Origin: an uncultured Octadecabacter sp.
GTDB lineage: Bacteria; Pseudomonadota; Alphaproteobacteria; Rhodobacterales; Rhodobacteraceae
Length of the DNA: 41,594 nt
Assembly: GCA_937891785.1 (NCBI GenBank)
Contig: CALAGN010000052.1
Location: 1 to 41,594 of the forward strand
Direction: 5' to 3'
The translations under genes and the position numbers were made by a program. Shown here one piece after another: positions 8,115-17,163 of the stretch. Numbering within the stretch: position 1 is the stretch's first letter; each line of letters begins with the position of its first letter. The notes beneath the pieces were generated by a model. The model ran no database searches. It worked only from the letters and a program-made list of their open reading frames with translations, and was not told the origin of the DNA.

Positions 8115-9275
8115 ATGCCCGTTAAGAACCGCTTTGCCGACCTGCTGCCCGAAATCACCGCGTGGCGGCATGACCTGCATGAACACCCTGAAATCCTGTT
8201 TGACACCCACCGCACCAGCGCCGTGGTAGAGGCGAAATTGCGCGCCTTTGGCTGTGATGAAATCGTCACCGGCATGGGGCGTACCGGCGTTTGCGGTGTG
8301 ATCAAGGGAAAGAGCAATAAATCAGACAAAGTCATCGGCTTGCGGGCCGACATGGATGCCTTACCAATTCATGAAGCGACGGGGCTCGATTATGCCAGCA
8401 AGACTGACGGCGCGATGCATGCTTGTGGCCATGACGGACATACGTCGATGCTGCTCGGAGCAGCTAAATATCTGTGTGAAACCAGACAGTTCGACGGCAC
8501 AGTTATCGTTATTTTCCAACCCGCTGAAGAAGGCGGAGGTGGCGGCAAGGAAATGTGCGACGACGGGCTGATGGACCGGTTCGGCATTCAGGAAGTCTAT
8601 GGGATGCACAACTGGCCCGGTATGCCGATAGGAAGCTTTGCAATCCGGCCCGGCCCGTTCTTTGCCGCTGCCGATCAGTTTGATATTTACGTCGAGGGCA
8701 AGGGTGGCCACGCGGCCAAACCCCATATTGCGATTGATACAACAGTGGTCGCCGCGCATATGGTTGTGGCACTGCAAACGATTGCCAGCCGCAATGTCGA
8801 TCCGGTGAAACAATTGGTCGTCTCGGTCACGTCATTTGAAACAGACACCAAGGCGCATAACGTTATCCCGCAACGGGTGCACCTGCGCGGCACCGTGCGC
8901 ACGCTGGACACGCAAGTGCAGGACATGGCCGAAGAGCGGGTCAAGGCAATCGCGACCCTGACCGCGCAGACATTCGGCGCCACGGCAACGGTAGATTTCC
9001 GGCGCGGATATCCAGTGATGGTGAACGCCGACGAACAAACGGATTTTGCCGCCGACGTGGCGCGATCGGTGTCAGGCCAATGCGACGATGCCCCCCTGAT
9101 CATGGGCGGCGAGGATTTTGCCTTTCTCGCCCAGGAACGCCCCAGCGCGTATATTCTGGTCGGCAACGGCGACAGCGCGCCCGTGCATCACCCCGAATAC
9201 AACTTTAACGATGACGCGATTCCGGCAGGCTGTAGCTGGTGGGTCGGGGTCGCAGAACAACGGATGCCTTTGTAA
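8115..9275 (+). CDS. M20 family amidohydrolase/peptidase
   Basis: Zinc-dependent M20 hydrolase of the hippurate hydrolase / N-acyl-amino-acid amidohydrolase group, 386 residues. Visible motifs are GLRADMDALPIHEATGLDYAS, the metal-binding HACGHDGHTSMLLGAA, the catalytic glutamate pair in FQPAEEGGGGGKEM, MHNWPG, the dimerisation-domain GKGGHAAKPH, and the C-terminal GGEDFAFL metal ligand region. It releases an amino acid from an N-acyl or peptide-like substrate; the exact substrate is unknown. The frame opens upstream at 8061, but GGAGG 5 bases before the ATG at 8115 fixes the start. Its stop overlaps the start of the next gene in TAATG, which indicates coupled translation. Confidence 0.92.
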   Translation: MPVKNRFADLLPEITAWRHDLHEHPEILFDTHRTSAVVEAKLRAFGCDEIVTGMGRTGVCGVIKGKSNKSDKVIGLRADMDALPIHEATGLDYASKTDGAMHACGHDGHTSMLLGAAKYLCETRQFDGTVIVIFQPAEEGGGGGKEMCDDGLMDRFGIQEVYGMHNWPGMPIGSFAIRPGPFFAAADQFDIYVEGKGGHAAKPHIAIDTTVVAAHMVVALQTIASRNVDPVKQLVVSVTSFETDTKAHNVIPQRVHLRGTVRTLDTQVQDMAEERVKAIATLTAQTFGATATVDFRRGYPVMVNADEQTDFAADVARSVSGQCDDAPLIMGGEDFAFLAQERPSAYILVGNGDSAPVHHPEYNFNDDAIPAGCSWWVGVAEQRMPL

Positions 9276-9874
9276 TGTGGGAAGATCGGTATAGCAATGA
9301 AGATGGATACTTGTTTGGCAAAGCACCTGCCGGTTTTCTAACGGAAAATCCGTGGGTTGGGGCGGGGTGTGAAACTGCACTTTGTGTTGCGGACGGCGAA
9401 GGGCGCAATGCGGTGCATCTGGCGCGGCAAGGTCTGCACGTCACATCGTTCGATTTCTCGCCGACAGCTGTGGCGCGCGCCAAAGACCTCGCAAAGCAGC
9501 ATGACGTAGCGCTCGCAACAAGCGTGTCAGATTGGTCCGCCTTTGACTGGACGCCGCAATTTGATCTGGTCGTCGGGATATTCATGCAGTTCGCCCCCCC
9601 TGATTTACGCGTGCAGCAGTTCGCGGACATGAAAGCCGCGACAAAGGCCGGCGGGCGTGTGGCGCTGCATGGCTATCGCCCCGAGCAGGTCGCGCTGGGG
9701 ACAGGCGGGCCGCCAAATGCGGCGCATATGTATACTGAAGAAATGCTGCGCGCCGCCTTTGAAGGTTGGCAGATTGAAAGGCTCGCCAGCTTTGAACGCG
9801 ACGTGCAAGAAGGGCGCGGCCATAGTGGCAAGTCAGCATTGATTGATTTGGTGGCGACGAAACCTAGGGGTTAG
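9275..9874 (+). CDS. Class I SAM-dependent methyltransferase
   Basis: Small Rossmann-fold methyltransferase, 199 residues, resembling the TehB/thiopurine methyltransferase-like group. It opens with [21 protein letters not shown], a typical N-cap of that group. SAM-binding motif I is [16 protein letters not shown], the acidic end of the second strand is in VTSFDFSP, and motif IV is [11 protein letters not shown]. The start overlaps the stop of the M20 gene by one base (TAATG). The 3' end overlaps the convergent moaA by 4 bases. Substrate is unknown. A shared role with the upstream oxidoreductase and amidohydrolase is suggested only by the operon. Confidence 0.85.
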   Translation: MWEDRYSNEDGYLFGKAPAGFLTENPWVGAGCETALCVADGEGRNAVHLARQGLHVTSFDFSPTAVARAKDLAKQHDVALATSVSDWSAFDWTPQFDLVVGIFMQFAPPDLRVQQFADMKAATKAGGRVALHGYRPEQVALGTGGPPNAAHMYTEEMLRAAFEGWQIERLASFERDVQEGRGHSGKSALIDLVATKPRG

Positions 9875-10875
9875 CCCCCTGTGTGGCTCATGTGCCGTGC
9901 GACCTGTCCATCTACGCTTTGGCGTGAGTAATCGAAATCATGGCCCTTGGGTTTCAGGGCAATCGCCGCGCGGATGGCGTTTTCCAGATGCGCGTTGTCA
10001 TGCGAGGCACGCAGCGGGCCGCGCAGGTCGCTATGTCCGTCTTGGCCAAGGCATGTGTAGATTTCGCCAGTGCAGGTGATCCGCACGCGATTGCAGCTTT
10101 CGCAGAAATTGTGGGTCATGGGCGTGATCAACCCGACCTTTTGGCTGGTTTCGGCCAATTCCACATAACGCGCAGGGCCGCCTGTATTGAGCGGCAGATC
10201 AGTCAGGGTAAAGCGTTCGGCCATGGTTGTTCGCAGGTCATCAAGCGACCAGTACTGCGTGATCCGGTCCTCGTTGCCGATATCGCCCATGGGCATGACT
10301 TCGATGAACGTCAGGTCCATACCGCGGGTCGCACACCAGTCCAGCAGGGTGAACAATTCGTCCTCGTTAAAGCCTTTCAGGGCGACGGTGTTGATCTTGA
10401 CACGCAGGCCCGCCTTTTGGGCCGCATCAATGCCGTTGATCACTTGGGGCAGGCGGCCCCAGCGGGTGATTTGCGCGAATTTATCATCATTCAGCGTATC
10501 AAGAGACACATTCACGCGGCGTACACCGGCGGCGTAAAGATCGTCCGCGTATTTCGCCAATTGGCTGCCGTTGGTCGTCAGCGTCAATTCACGCAACGCG
10601 CCGCTGTCCAGATGGCGCGACATTGCATCAAAGAACGTCATAATCCCGCGCCGCACCAATGGTTCGCCGCCCGTGATGCGCAGCTTTTCGACGCCAAGGC
10701 CGATAAACGTGCTGCAAAGGCGGTCAAGCTCTTCAAGCGTCAGCAGGTCTTTCTTGGGCAGAAAGGTCATGTTTTCCGACATGCAGTAGACGCAGCGAAA
10801 ATCGCAGCGGTCAGTGACGGAAACCCGCAAGTAGCGGATCGCGCGCGCGAATGGGTCGATCAGGGGCGTATTCAT
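9871..10875 (-). CDS. moaA: GTP 3',8-cyclase MoaA
   Basis: Radical-SAM enzyme of the first step of molybdenum cofactor synthesis, converting GTP to 3',8-cyclo-GTP, which MoaC takes to cPMP. The 334-residue protein has the radical-SAM cluster Cys24-x3-Cys28-x2-Cys31 in [14 protein letters not shown], the [12 protein letters not shown] motif, a second cluster region [18 protein letters not shown], and the C-terminal GG pair (MSHTGG) required for MoaA function. The frame is open to 10917 but [20 protein letters not shown] is the usual N-terminus. No other moa genes are in the window. Confidence 0.97.
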   Translation of the reverse strand: MNTPLIDPFARAIRYLRVSVTDRCDFRCVYCMSENMTFLPKKDLLTLEELDRLCSTFIGLGVEKLRITGGEPLVRRGIMTFFDAMSRHLDSGALRELTLTTNGSQLAKYADDLYAAGVRRVNVSLDTLNDDKFAQITRWGRLPQVINGIDAAQKAGLRVKINTVALKGFNEDELFTLLDWCATRGMDLTFIEVMPMGDIGNEDRITQYWSLDDLRTTMAERFTLTDLPLNTGGPARYVELAETSQKVGLITPMTHNFCESCNRVRITCTGEIYTCLGQDGHSDLRGPLRASHDNAHLENAIRAAIALKPKGHDFDYSRQSVDGQVARHMSHTGG

Positions 10876-10961
10876 ATCCCAGAACGTAGGGCTGGGCAGG
10901 GGGGCGCGCAAGGGCACAACAGGCCATTGTCACCCCGATTGCGACACCTTAACTTGATGGC

Positions 10962-11468
10962 ATGAAAAAACTTGCCTCTGTTCTTGCACTGCTTGCGCTT
11001 AGTGCCTGTTCCTCCCCATCGTTGCAGTGGATATTTGCAATGTCGCCAGATCGTTCTGTCGACGCGGCCGCCGCTGAACCAAGCGATCCTGTGCCTGAAA
11101 CCCTCGATCCGACCCCGCCACCAGCACCGCCGCCCGGCGCGCGCACTGTCGCGCAGTTTGATACCACAACGCCCGAGGATCGCGCCGAGGCTTTGGCTGC
11201 GCCTGTTGTTCACGACGCAGATGGCGAACGTGCGCTTGGCACCACGATTGCCTCGCCAACGGATCCCGGAATATGGCTAAAGACGCCGCTGGTGACAGTG
11301 TTGACGCTTGGCCGCATGGAATATGCGGTGAACGGAAAATCAGTGAATGTAGAACTGCGCCCTTCGGGGGGGGCACCGGGGTCGGGAAGTCAGATCAGCC
11401 TTGCCGCGATGCGGCTTCTTGAGGCGCCGCTGACAGGACTGCCCGAACTTCAGGTCTTTGCAAATTAA
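10962..11468 (+). CDS. Predicted lipoprotein, proline-rich
   Basis: 168-residue protein with a clear lipoprotein signal: MKKLASVLALLALSAC, with lipobox LSAC and the modified cysteine at residue 16. After it come a low-complexity Ala/Pro/Glu linker (about residues 35-70, including TPPPAPPPGAR) and a small C-terminal domain ending in an LLEAPLTGLPELQVF segment. It is divergent from moaA. I do not recognise the domain, so the function is unknown; an outer- or inner-membrane-anchored envelope protein is all that can be said. The next gene starts just after its end, suggesting an operon. Confidence 0.8.
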   Translation: MKKLASVLALLALSACSSPSLQWIFAMSPDRSVDAAAAEPSDPVPETLDPTPPPAPPPGARTVAQFDTTTPEDRAEALAAPVVHDADGERALGTTIASPTDPGIWLKTPLVTVLTLGRMEYAVNGKSVNVELRPSGGAPGSGSQISLAAMRLLEAPLTGLPELQVFAN

Positions 11469-11478
11469 CGGGCTCGCC

Positions 11479-12315
11479 ATGCGGGCGTGGCGTTTCGGGC
11501 GCGCGCTTATGGATGCGGCTGGCGAACAGAATGTCGGGCTCATTTCGGCGGGTATCGCGTTTTACGGGCTATTTGCCGTCTTTCCCGCAATGGCCGCGCT
11601 GATTGCTATTTTCGGGCTTATCGCAGACCCGTCAGTTGCTTACGCGCAACTGGAAATGCTGGCTGAATTCATGCCTGCGGGCGCCTACGCGCTGATTGAG
11701 GCGCAGTTGCTAAGTTTGCTATCTGCGCCAAGTCAGGCCCTTGGCTGGGCCACGCTGCTGTCGCTTGGCATTGCGCTGTGGTCTGCGCGGGCGGGGGTTG
11801 CTGCGCTTGTGTTGGGGTTGAACGCGATCTACGGCACACCCAATCGCGGCGGTGCGCGTCATATTATGGTGGCGATGCTGTTAACGCTCTCACTAATCGG
11901 CATGGCGGTCATCGCGTTGTTCATGGTTGTCATTGCACCCATCGCAATCGCGCTATTGCCGCTTCAGACGGAAACCGAACAGCTGCTCGAATTGATCCGC
12001 TGGATCGTCGCGATTACAACGCTATTGGCGGCGCTGGGATTGCTCTATCGCTATGGCCCCAACCGCAGTGGTGCGCGGATGTCGTGGCTGACGCCTGGTG
12101 CGCTGTTGGTGGTGCTGGCATGGTTTGCAGCTTCGGCGGGGTTCTCTCTCTATGTGGCCAACTTTGGTAGCTACAACGAGGTCTACGGGTCAATCGGTGC
12201 AGTCGTCGCCTTGCTGATGTGGCTCTATATTAGCGCCTATCTAATCCTCTTGGGGGCTGTGATGAACGTCGCACTTGAGCGGACCTCGCGAAAATCAGCA
12301 CTCAAAGACACGTAG
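11479..12315 (+). CDS. YihY/BrkB family inner-membrane protein
   Basis: Polytopic membrane protein of the YihY/virulence factor BrkB family, 278 residues with about six helices. Family marks include the N-terminal GLISAGIAFYGLFAVFPAMAA segment, the central LYRYGPNRSGARMSWLTPGA loop, and C-terminal SLYVANFGSYNEVYGSIGAV followed by LMWLYISAYLILLGAVMN. The family is sometimes called ribonuclease BN by historical error; it is not a nuclease and its function is not settled. I chose ATG 11479 (ACGGG upstream); a TTG at 11458 inside the lipoprotein gene is an alternative. Confidence 0.9.
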   Translation: MRAWRFGRALMDAAGEQNVGLISAGIAFYGLFAVFPAMAALIAIFGLIADPSVAYAQLEMLAEFMPAGAYALIEAQLLSLLSAPSQALGWATLLSLGIALWSARAGVAALVLGLNAIYGTPNRGGARHIMVAMLLTLSLIGMAVIALFMVVIAPIAIALLPLQTETEQLLELIRWIVAITTLLAALGLLYRYGPNRSGARMSWLTPGALLVVLAWFAASAGFSLYVANFGSYNEVYGSIGAVVALLMWLYISAYLILLGAVMNVALERTSRKSALKDT

Positions 12316-12366
12316 ATTGCGGGCCACCAAGACAGGCCTAAATGCATATTTATAGTGCCGCGCGCG

Positions 12367-12384
12367 CATTTCCCCCGGGAAATG
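12367..12384. other. Inverted repeat after the YihY-type gene
   Basis: CATTTCCC and GGGAAATG form perfect 8-base arms around CC. As a hairpin it gives 7 bp with a 4-base loop. It lies in the otherwise empty stretch 12316-12470 between the YihY-type gene and the decayed adhesin, and may be a terminator or an operator relic. No T tract follows. Confidence 0.3.
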
Positions 12385-12470
12385 ACGAATCATCCAAGTT
12401 GCCGTAAAGCCAATGAAAAATGCGTGGCGGAAAGTCACTCGCTAGCGGCGGAGTGAGTAGTAAGTGAACG

Positions 12471-13670
12471 TTTGAATTCGTTGTCCGTGATTCAGCGGGC
12501 AATATCCGGCGCGGTTGTGACTGTCACGGTTGGTGGCGTCACGCGCAAAACGATTGTTAAAGAAGACGGCACTTGGGGGGTGATTTTTTGGTCCGGCGAG
12601 GTACTTCTGGGCGAATGCGAAACCGAAGCGTTGGTCACGATCATTAATTAAAACGGGGTTGTTTAGGCCGTGGATATGCTAGTCGTTGATACGGTTGAAG
12701 GTCTTGGGTTTGTGGTATCGCGTGCCGAGGGCAACAGGATTATCAACGCCCAAGAGGCGTCTGAAGGGTTCACCCTAACCGGCACGGTCGAAGCAGGTTC
12801 AACCATTGTCGTCAAAATCGAAGGCACAAGCTATGACGCGGTTGTGGCGGGCTCAGCTTGGTCGCCGGTTATTGGCGCAGGCGTTGTTGGTGTGGCGAAT
12901 GCGACCTTTATATCATGGCGATCGCGACAGGCCCACATGGGAACTCCTCAAGTATCACGTAAACCGTTGTTATTGATACACGATCGATCGATTCTTGCGC
13001 CATTGCCGGGATTGAAGGCGACAATACGGTCAACGCAAGCGAGGCCAGCAACGGCGTTATCCTAGAAGGCACGGCGTAGGTCGTTCGACCGTCATGGTCA
13101 TTCTGGGCACTGTGACGCTTCTGGCGGTTGTGGCTGCGGATGGCGGTTGGTTGGTCGGTATGCCAGCGGGCGCGTTGACGGGTGGTGAATGCACCGCCAC
13201 AGCGACGGCTGTCGCAACAGATGCAACCGGCAATACCGCCGCGACGACAAGATCATTCGAGGTCGATACCCAAACCAGCGCGAGTTTTGGAACCGCCGAT
13301 GCGGGATTGACCTTCATGGTCACCTTTGAAGACAAAAAACGCGCCGCGACTGTGGCCAAGAACGCCAGTTGGAGTGTGGCTTTTGCAGCGAACGAAGGTC
13401 TAGCAGGCAGCTATGAGACAGCCGTGTCAATGCTTGTGTCCGATCTGGCCGGTAACACCAGCGCAATCACCGATACGTTCGAGGTTGATACGCGTGCCCC
13501 GATGGCCCTGTTGGCGCTGCGTGCCTGTCTGGACACGGATATGGACACGGGGATCACGGATGTGACCCGCGGTGCCTTTGGATGTTTGCGTGGGGCAGAT
13601 GAAGCTGACGCCACCGTGGACCCAAGCCAACCCAGTGTTGCCCTTGATGCGGAAATGCAAAACGGCAGCC
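12471..13670 (+). pseudogene. Decayed repeated Ig-like adhesin (type I secretion substrate)
   Basis: Remains of a large surface protein made of bacterial Ig-like repeats. Pieces with the same repeat logic appear in changing frames: AVVTVTVGGVTRKTIV...DGTWGV (from about 12502, ending in a stop), INAQEASEGFTLTGTVEAG (12670-12900), EGDNTVNASEASNGVILEGTA (about 13006-13075, then stop and frameshift), and TATATAVATDATGNTAATT, ASWSVAFAANEGLAGSYETA and SDLAGNTSAITDTFEVDTRAP (13094-13510). Each unit has the [N/D]AxEAS-GTxEAGSTVxV-WSV-ATDAxGNT pattern. At least three frame breaks show the gene is dead. The true protein would have been far longer. The next 500 bases continue in frame into a TolC-like piece, marking a deletion. 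Confidence 0.85.
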
Positions 13671-14302
13671 AATCCCCAATTACCGTGACCCTTTTGAGCC
13701 GCCGCACGGTGTTGGAGGACGGCGCGTTCCAGACTGTTGCCGCTGCGGTGCTGGCCGAAGATACCGACGACCGCGTGTTGGCAGCCCTTGATCTTTACAT
13801 CACGGCTGAAACCGCACGGGCCCGCGCCGCTGTCAATAAGAGCGCAATGGCCCGCATGGAACGCCTTGAATATGCCATGAGTGAACGGGTGCAGGGTGGT
13901 ATCATAAAACGTGCCAATTTGCATATTATGTCGATATTGCCTGAATTTATGCGTGTTCAATTGACATTTTATCGAGAGACCGCAGCCTCGGCCATGTCCG
14001 AGCTTGCCACCACGTCCGCCCGGCCTTTGGTGTGAGTAAGTGGCATCCGGCATCCGGCATCACTGACACGCAGCCCACCGCTCATCTGTAGTCCGTCATT
14101 AAGGCGCAGGCCGAAAGCACCGGCGCAATGGTTGGCACACGTTCCGCACGCGCTGGTTTCTTGCCCGGCGTGACCCTATTTGGGGCCGCAGGATCGGGGG
14201 GGCACAACGGCTGATCTGAACGTGAGTGTCGCCAACGGAGTCGGCTTTGGCTTGGGCGCAGACCTGCGCGCGATCCAAACCGAAGAACAAGCCTCTGCTG
14301 CC
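13671..14302 (+). pseudogene. Decayed TolC-like outer membrane factor
   Basis: The C-terminal part of the open frame 13094-14035 changes character after about residue 192. LLSRRTVLEDGAFQTVAAAVL and DDRVLAALDLYITAETARAR, followed by AAVNKSAMARMERLEYAMSE, look like the paired coiled-coil helices of TolC-family proteins, with an apparent internal deletion between AAAVL and AEDTD. The match continues after a stop: RAGFLPGVTLFGAAGSGG (from about 14150) and, in another frame, ADLNVSVANGVGFGLGADLR (from 14212). The N-terminus and beta-barrel are mostly gone. I assign the family by pattern only. Position between adhesin and HlyD pieces supports it. Confidence 0.6.
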
Positions 14303-15002
14303 CGCGCGGATCTGCTCGAATTTATGACAGCCGAAGTCGGGGACGACATTGCCTTGCAAGGTATAGTCAAGGCGTTGTCGGGCGCGGGGCTTGTGACGAA
14401 CGTTGCCATCATCCGCAGCCTTGCGTCGGATCAACGGCCCGCCGTGGCGGAGATGGAACGCGCCAGCGTATTTTCGCAAACCCTGCAAGAATTGGCGGAG
14501 CTACGCCAAGACCTGCGCGTGGCACATGACCAACTGTACGCACGCTGATCACATCGCCCATGCGCGGCATCGTCTACAGCCTTTGCGTGACGACTATCGG
14601 TGGCGTTGCCCGCTCCGGCCAAGAGATTCTCCAGATCATCCAGCTTCACGATGAACTGTTCGTCGAGGTTCGCGTGAAACCCTCCGACATCGCCAAAGTG
14701 CTACTAGACCAAGCGGCAACTATCAATCTAAGCTATTATTATTAAATGATTTACGTAAACTTTGCGGGACAGTACAGTTCATTTCCGCTGACACGTTCGA
14801 GGGTGAACACAACCCCGACCTGCCGCCACATTATGGCGTGACCATGCGGCCGCACCTGTCAGATCAAAGTGCCCGTCAGCAACGCATCGAAATCCGTCCC
14901 GGCATGCGTGCCGACGTGGAATTGCACACTCGCGAAAAAGCCGCGCTGCAATACCTGACCAAGCCGCAGTGCCGGTCACACGCGGCGCCGCGCGAACCAT
15001 AG
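14303..15002 (+). pseudogene. Decayed HlyD-family type I secretion adaptor
   Basis: Three frame-shifted pieces line up with an RTX-type membrane fusion protein. The coiled-coil part contains ALSGAGLVTNVAIIRSL and TLQELAELRQDLRVAHDQL (to 14545). After a frameshift comes the lipoyl/beta domain: ITSPMRGIVYSLCVTTIGG, EILQIIQLHDELFVEVRVKP and SDIAKVLLDQAATINLSYYY (about 14548-14745, then stop). After another shift comes the C-terminal barrel: VQFISADTFEG, IEIRPGMRADVELHTREKAA and LQYLTKP (14766-15002). The RPGM...LQYLTKP ending is characteristic of HlyD/LapC-type adaptors. The gene cannot make a product. No ABC ATPase piece of the system was found, so it was probably deleted. Confidence 0.85.
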
Positions 15003-15058
15003 GGGCCGCCCGCCGTCTTTCGTTACGGCCGCCCATTGGCCATTGTCACCCGCGCGCC

Positions 15059-15085
15059 CTTGAAGCCCCCCACAGGGACCACTAA
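15059..15085 (+). promoter_or_regulatory. Candidate heat-shock (RpoH) promoter of clpP
   Basis: CTTGAAG (15059-15065) resembles the -35 element of sigma-32 promoters. A C-rich CCACTAA (15079-15085) lies 13 bases downstream in the -10 position. clpP is a classic heat-shock gene and the start codon is 57 bases downstream. The -10 match is only partial. Confidence 0.4.
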
Positions 15086-15141
15086 GACTCTGGTAACCAT
15101 TCTCGCGTAACGACAAAGACGTCCCCAATTGAGGCAGCAAA

Positions 15142-15771
15142 ATGCAAGATCCCATTGAGACCTATATGAACCTCGTTCCCATGGTCGTCGAACAGACCAG
15201 TCGCGGCGAACGCGCCTACGATATCTTTTCGCGCCTTTTGAAGGAACGCATCATTTTCCTGAACGGCCCTGTGCATGACGGCATGTCACAACTGGTTGTC
15301 GCGCAATTACTGCACTTGGAGTCTGAAAACCCCAAGAAAGAAATCAGCATATATATCAACAGTCCAGGTGGTGTTGTGACCTCGGGCCTGTCGATCTATG
15401 ACACGATGCAATACATTCGCCCCAAGGTGTCGACGCTTGTGATCGGGCAGGCGGCCTCGATGGGGTCTTTGCTGCTGACGGCGGGCGAAAAAGGCATGCG
15501 TTTCAGCCTGCCTAACAGCCGCGTTATGGTGCACCAGCCTTCGGGCGGCTATCAGGGGCAGGCGACGGATATCATGATCCATGCTGCGGAAACGCAAAAG
15601 CTGAAGGATCGTTTGAACGCGATCTACGTCAAACACACCGGCCAAACCCTTAAAAAAGTTGAAGCGGCACTTGAGCGCGACAACTTTATGTCTGCCGAAG
15701 ACGCAAAGGAATGGGGCCTGATCGACGAAATCGTCGCCAACCGTACTAAAAGCAAAGAAACCGAGAGCTAA
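15142..15771 (+). CDS. clpP: ATP-dependent Clp protease proteolytic subunit
   Basis: Serine peptidase subunit that forms the double heptameric chamber of ClpXP/ClpAP. The 209-residue protein has the catalytic triad Ser106 (in [11 protein letters not shown]), His131 (in [10 protein letters not shown]) and Asp180 (in [18 protein letters not shown]), plus the conserved INSPGG oxyanion loop. There is a short N-terminal extension, [20 protein letters not shown], typical of alphaproteobacterial ClpP. GAGG precedes the ATG by about 8 bases. clpX follows after 118 bases that can fold into competing hairpins. It is the first intact gene after the decayed secretion locus. Confidence 0.97.
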   Translation: MQDPIETYMNLVPMVVEQTSRGERAYDIFSRLLKERIIFLNGPVHDGMSQLVVAQLLHLESENPKKEISIYINSPGGVVTSGLSIYDTMQYIRPKVSTLVIGQAASMGSLLLTAGEKGMRFSLPNSRVMVHQPSGGYQGQATDIMIHAAETQKLKDRLNAIYVKHTGQTLKKVEAALERDNFMSAEDAKEWGLIDEIVANRTKSKETES

Positions 15772-15805
15772 GCCATAACGCTGCTTTTCGCGTTGTGGAC
15801 ACGGG

Positions 15806-15857
15806 CGGGCTGTTTTACTGTCGCAAGTGAGCAGCCCGTTTAACAAACGAACGGGCT
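15806..15857 (+). promoter_or_regulatory. Two mutually exclusive hairpins between clpP and clpX
   Basis: The segment CAGCCCGTT (15832-15840) can pair upstream with CGGGCTG (15806-15812, 7 bp) or downstream with AACGGGCT (15850-15857, 8 bp through AGCCCGTT 15833-15840, 9-base loop). The two foldings cannot coexist. The downstream one is followed by TTG and would act as a weak terminator before clpX. The layout resembles an attenuator, but could also be one leaky terminator with a chance partner. Confidence 0.5.
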
Positions 15858-15889
15858 TTGCAAAAGGCCAAGCGCCAAGGGGTTATGAC

Positions 15890-17161
15890 ATGGCGAATTC
15901 GTCAGGCACGGACAGCAAGAACACACTTTATTGCAGCTTTTGCGGCAAGAGTCAGCATGAGGTGCGCAAACTGATTGCAGGCCCGACGGTGTTCATCTGT
16001 GATGAATGCGTTGAATTGTGCATGGACATCATTCGCGAAGAAACCAAAGCGACTGGTTTCAAGGCGAAAGACGGCGTGCCAACGCCGCTGGAGATTTGTA
16101 ATGTTCTGGATGAATATGTCATCGGACAGGCCCATGCCAAACGGGTGCTGTCGGTGGCCGTTCATAACCACTACAAACGCCTGAACCACGCCGATAAATC
16201 CGACATCGAACTGTCCAAATCCAACATCATGCTGATAGGCCCCACGGGTTGCGGCAAGACGCTGTTGGCGCAAACGCTAGCGCGGATTCTGGATGTGCCG
16301 TTCACGATGGCCGACGCAACAACCCTGACCGAAGCTGGCTATGTGGGTGAAGATGTCGAAAACATCATCCTGAAACTGTTGCAGGCGTCCGAATATAACG
16401 TGGAACGCGCGCAGCGCGGCATCGTCTATATCGACGAGGTCGACAAAATTACCCGCAAGTCTGACAACCCGTCGATCACTCGTGACGTGTCGGGCGAAGG
16501 CGTTCAGCAGGCCTTGCTGAAAATCATGGAAGGCACGGTCGCATCTGTGCCCCCCCAGGGCGGGCGTAAGCATCCGCAGCAGGAATTCCTGCAAGTAGAC
16601 ACGACCAACATCTTGTTTGTCTGTGGCGGCGCTTTTGCAGGCTTGGACAAGATCATCTCGGCACGCGGCAAAGGCTCGGCCATGGGCTTTGGTGCTGATG
16701 TGCGCGATGTGGATGATCGTGGCGTGGGCGAAGTATTCTCCGATTTGGAACCCGAGGATTTGCTGAAATTCGGCCTAATCCCCGAATTCGTCGGCCGCCT
16801 TCCGGTGATAGCAACGCTGACCGATCTGGACGAAGCCGCGCTGGTAACGATCCTGACCGCGCCGAAAAATGCGCTGGTCAAGCAATACCAGCGCCTGTTC
16901 GAAATGGAAGACACCAAGCTGACCTTTACCGATGACGCGCTGGTCGCCATCGCAAAACGTGCCATTGATCGCAAGACAGGCGCGCGCGGACTGCGGTCAA
17001 TCATGGAGGACATCCTGCTGGATACCATGTTCGACCTGCCCGGCATGGACACCGTCACCGAGGTTGTCGTCAATGAAGAGGCCGTCAGCCCCGACGCATC
17101 GCCGCTGATGATCCACGACGAAAGCAAAGCGAAAGCAAAAGAAACCGCCACTGCAGGCTGA
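15890..17161 (+). CDS. clpX: ATP-dependent Clp protease ATPase subunit ClpX
   Basis: AAA+ unfoldase that feeds tagged proteins to ClpP. The 423-residue protein begins with the zinc-binding domain ([14 protein letters not shown]...[10 protein letters not shown], four cysteines). It then has Walker A GPTGCGKT, the GYVG pore loop, Walker [11 protein letters not shown], and the sensor-2 segment [13 protein letters not shown]. The frame is open from 15827, but [15 protein letters not shown] is the usual N-terminus and AAGGGG lies about 8 bases upstream. A Rid-family gene starts 2 bases after the stop, so they are co-transcribed. Confidence 0.97.
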   Translation: MANSSGTDSKNTLYCSFCGKSQHEVRKLIAGPTVFICDECVELCMDIIREETKATGFKAKDGVPTPLEICNVLDEYVIGQAHAKRVLSVAVHNHYKRLNHADKSDIELSKSNIMLIGPTGCGKTLLAQTLARILDVPFTMADATTLTEAGYVGEDVENIILKLLQASEYNVERAQRGIVYIDEVDKITRKSDNPSITRDVSGEGVQQALLKIMEGTVASVPPQGGRKHPQQEFLQVDTTNILFVCGGAFAGLDKIISARGKGSAMGFGADVRDVDDRGVGEVFSDLEPEDLLKFGLIPEFVGRLPVIATLTDLDEAALVTILTAPKNALVKQYQRLFEMEDTKLTFTDDALVAIAKRAIDRKTGARGLRSIMEDILLDTMFDLPGMDTVTEVVVNEEAVSPDASPLMIHDESKAKAKETATAG

Positions 17162-17163
17162 AG

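Noticed and set aside
9940-10965. 341-residue plus-strand frame opposite moaA
   Set aside because: moaA has all radical-SAM cysteines and is certainly the real gene; the opposite frame matches no family I know.
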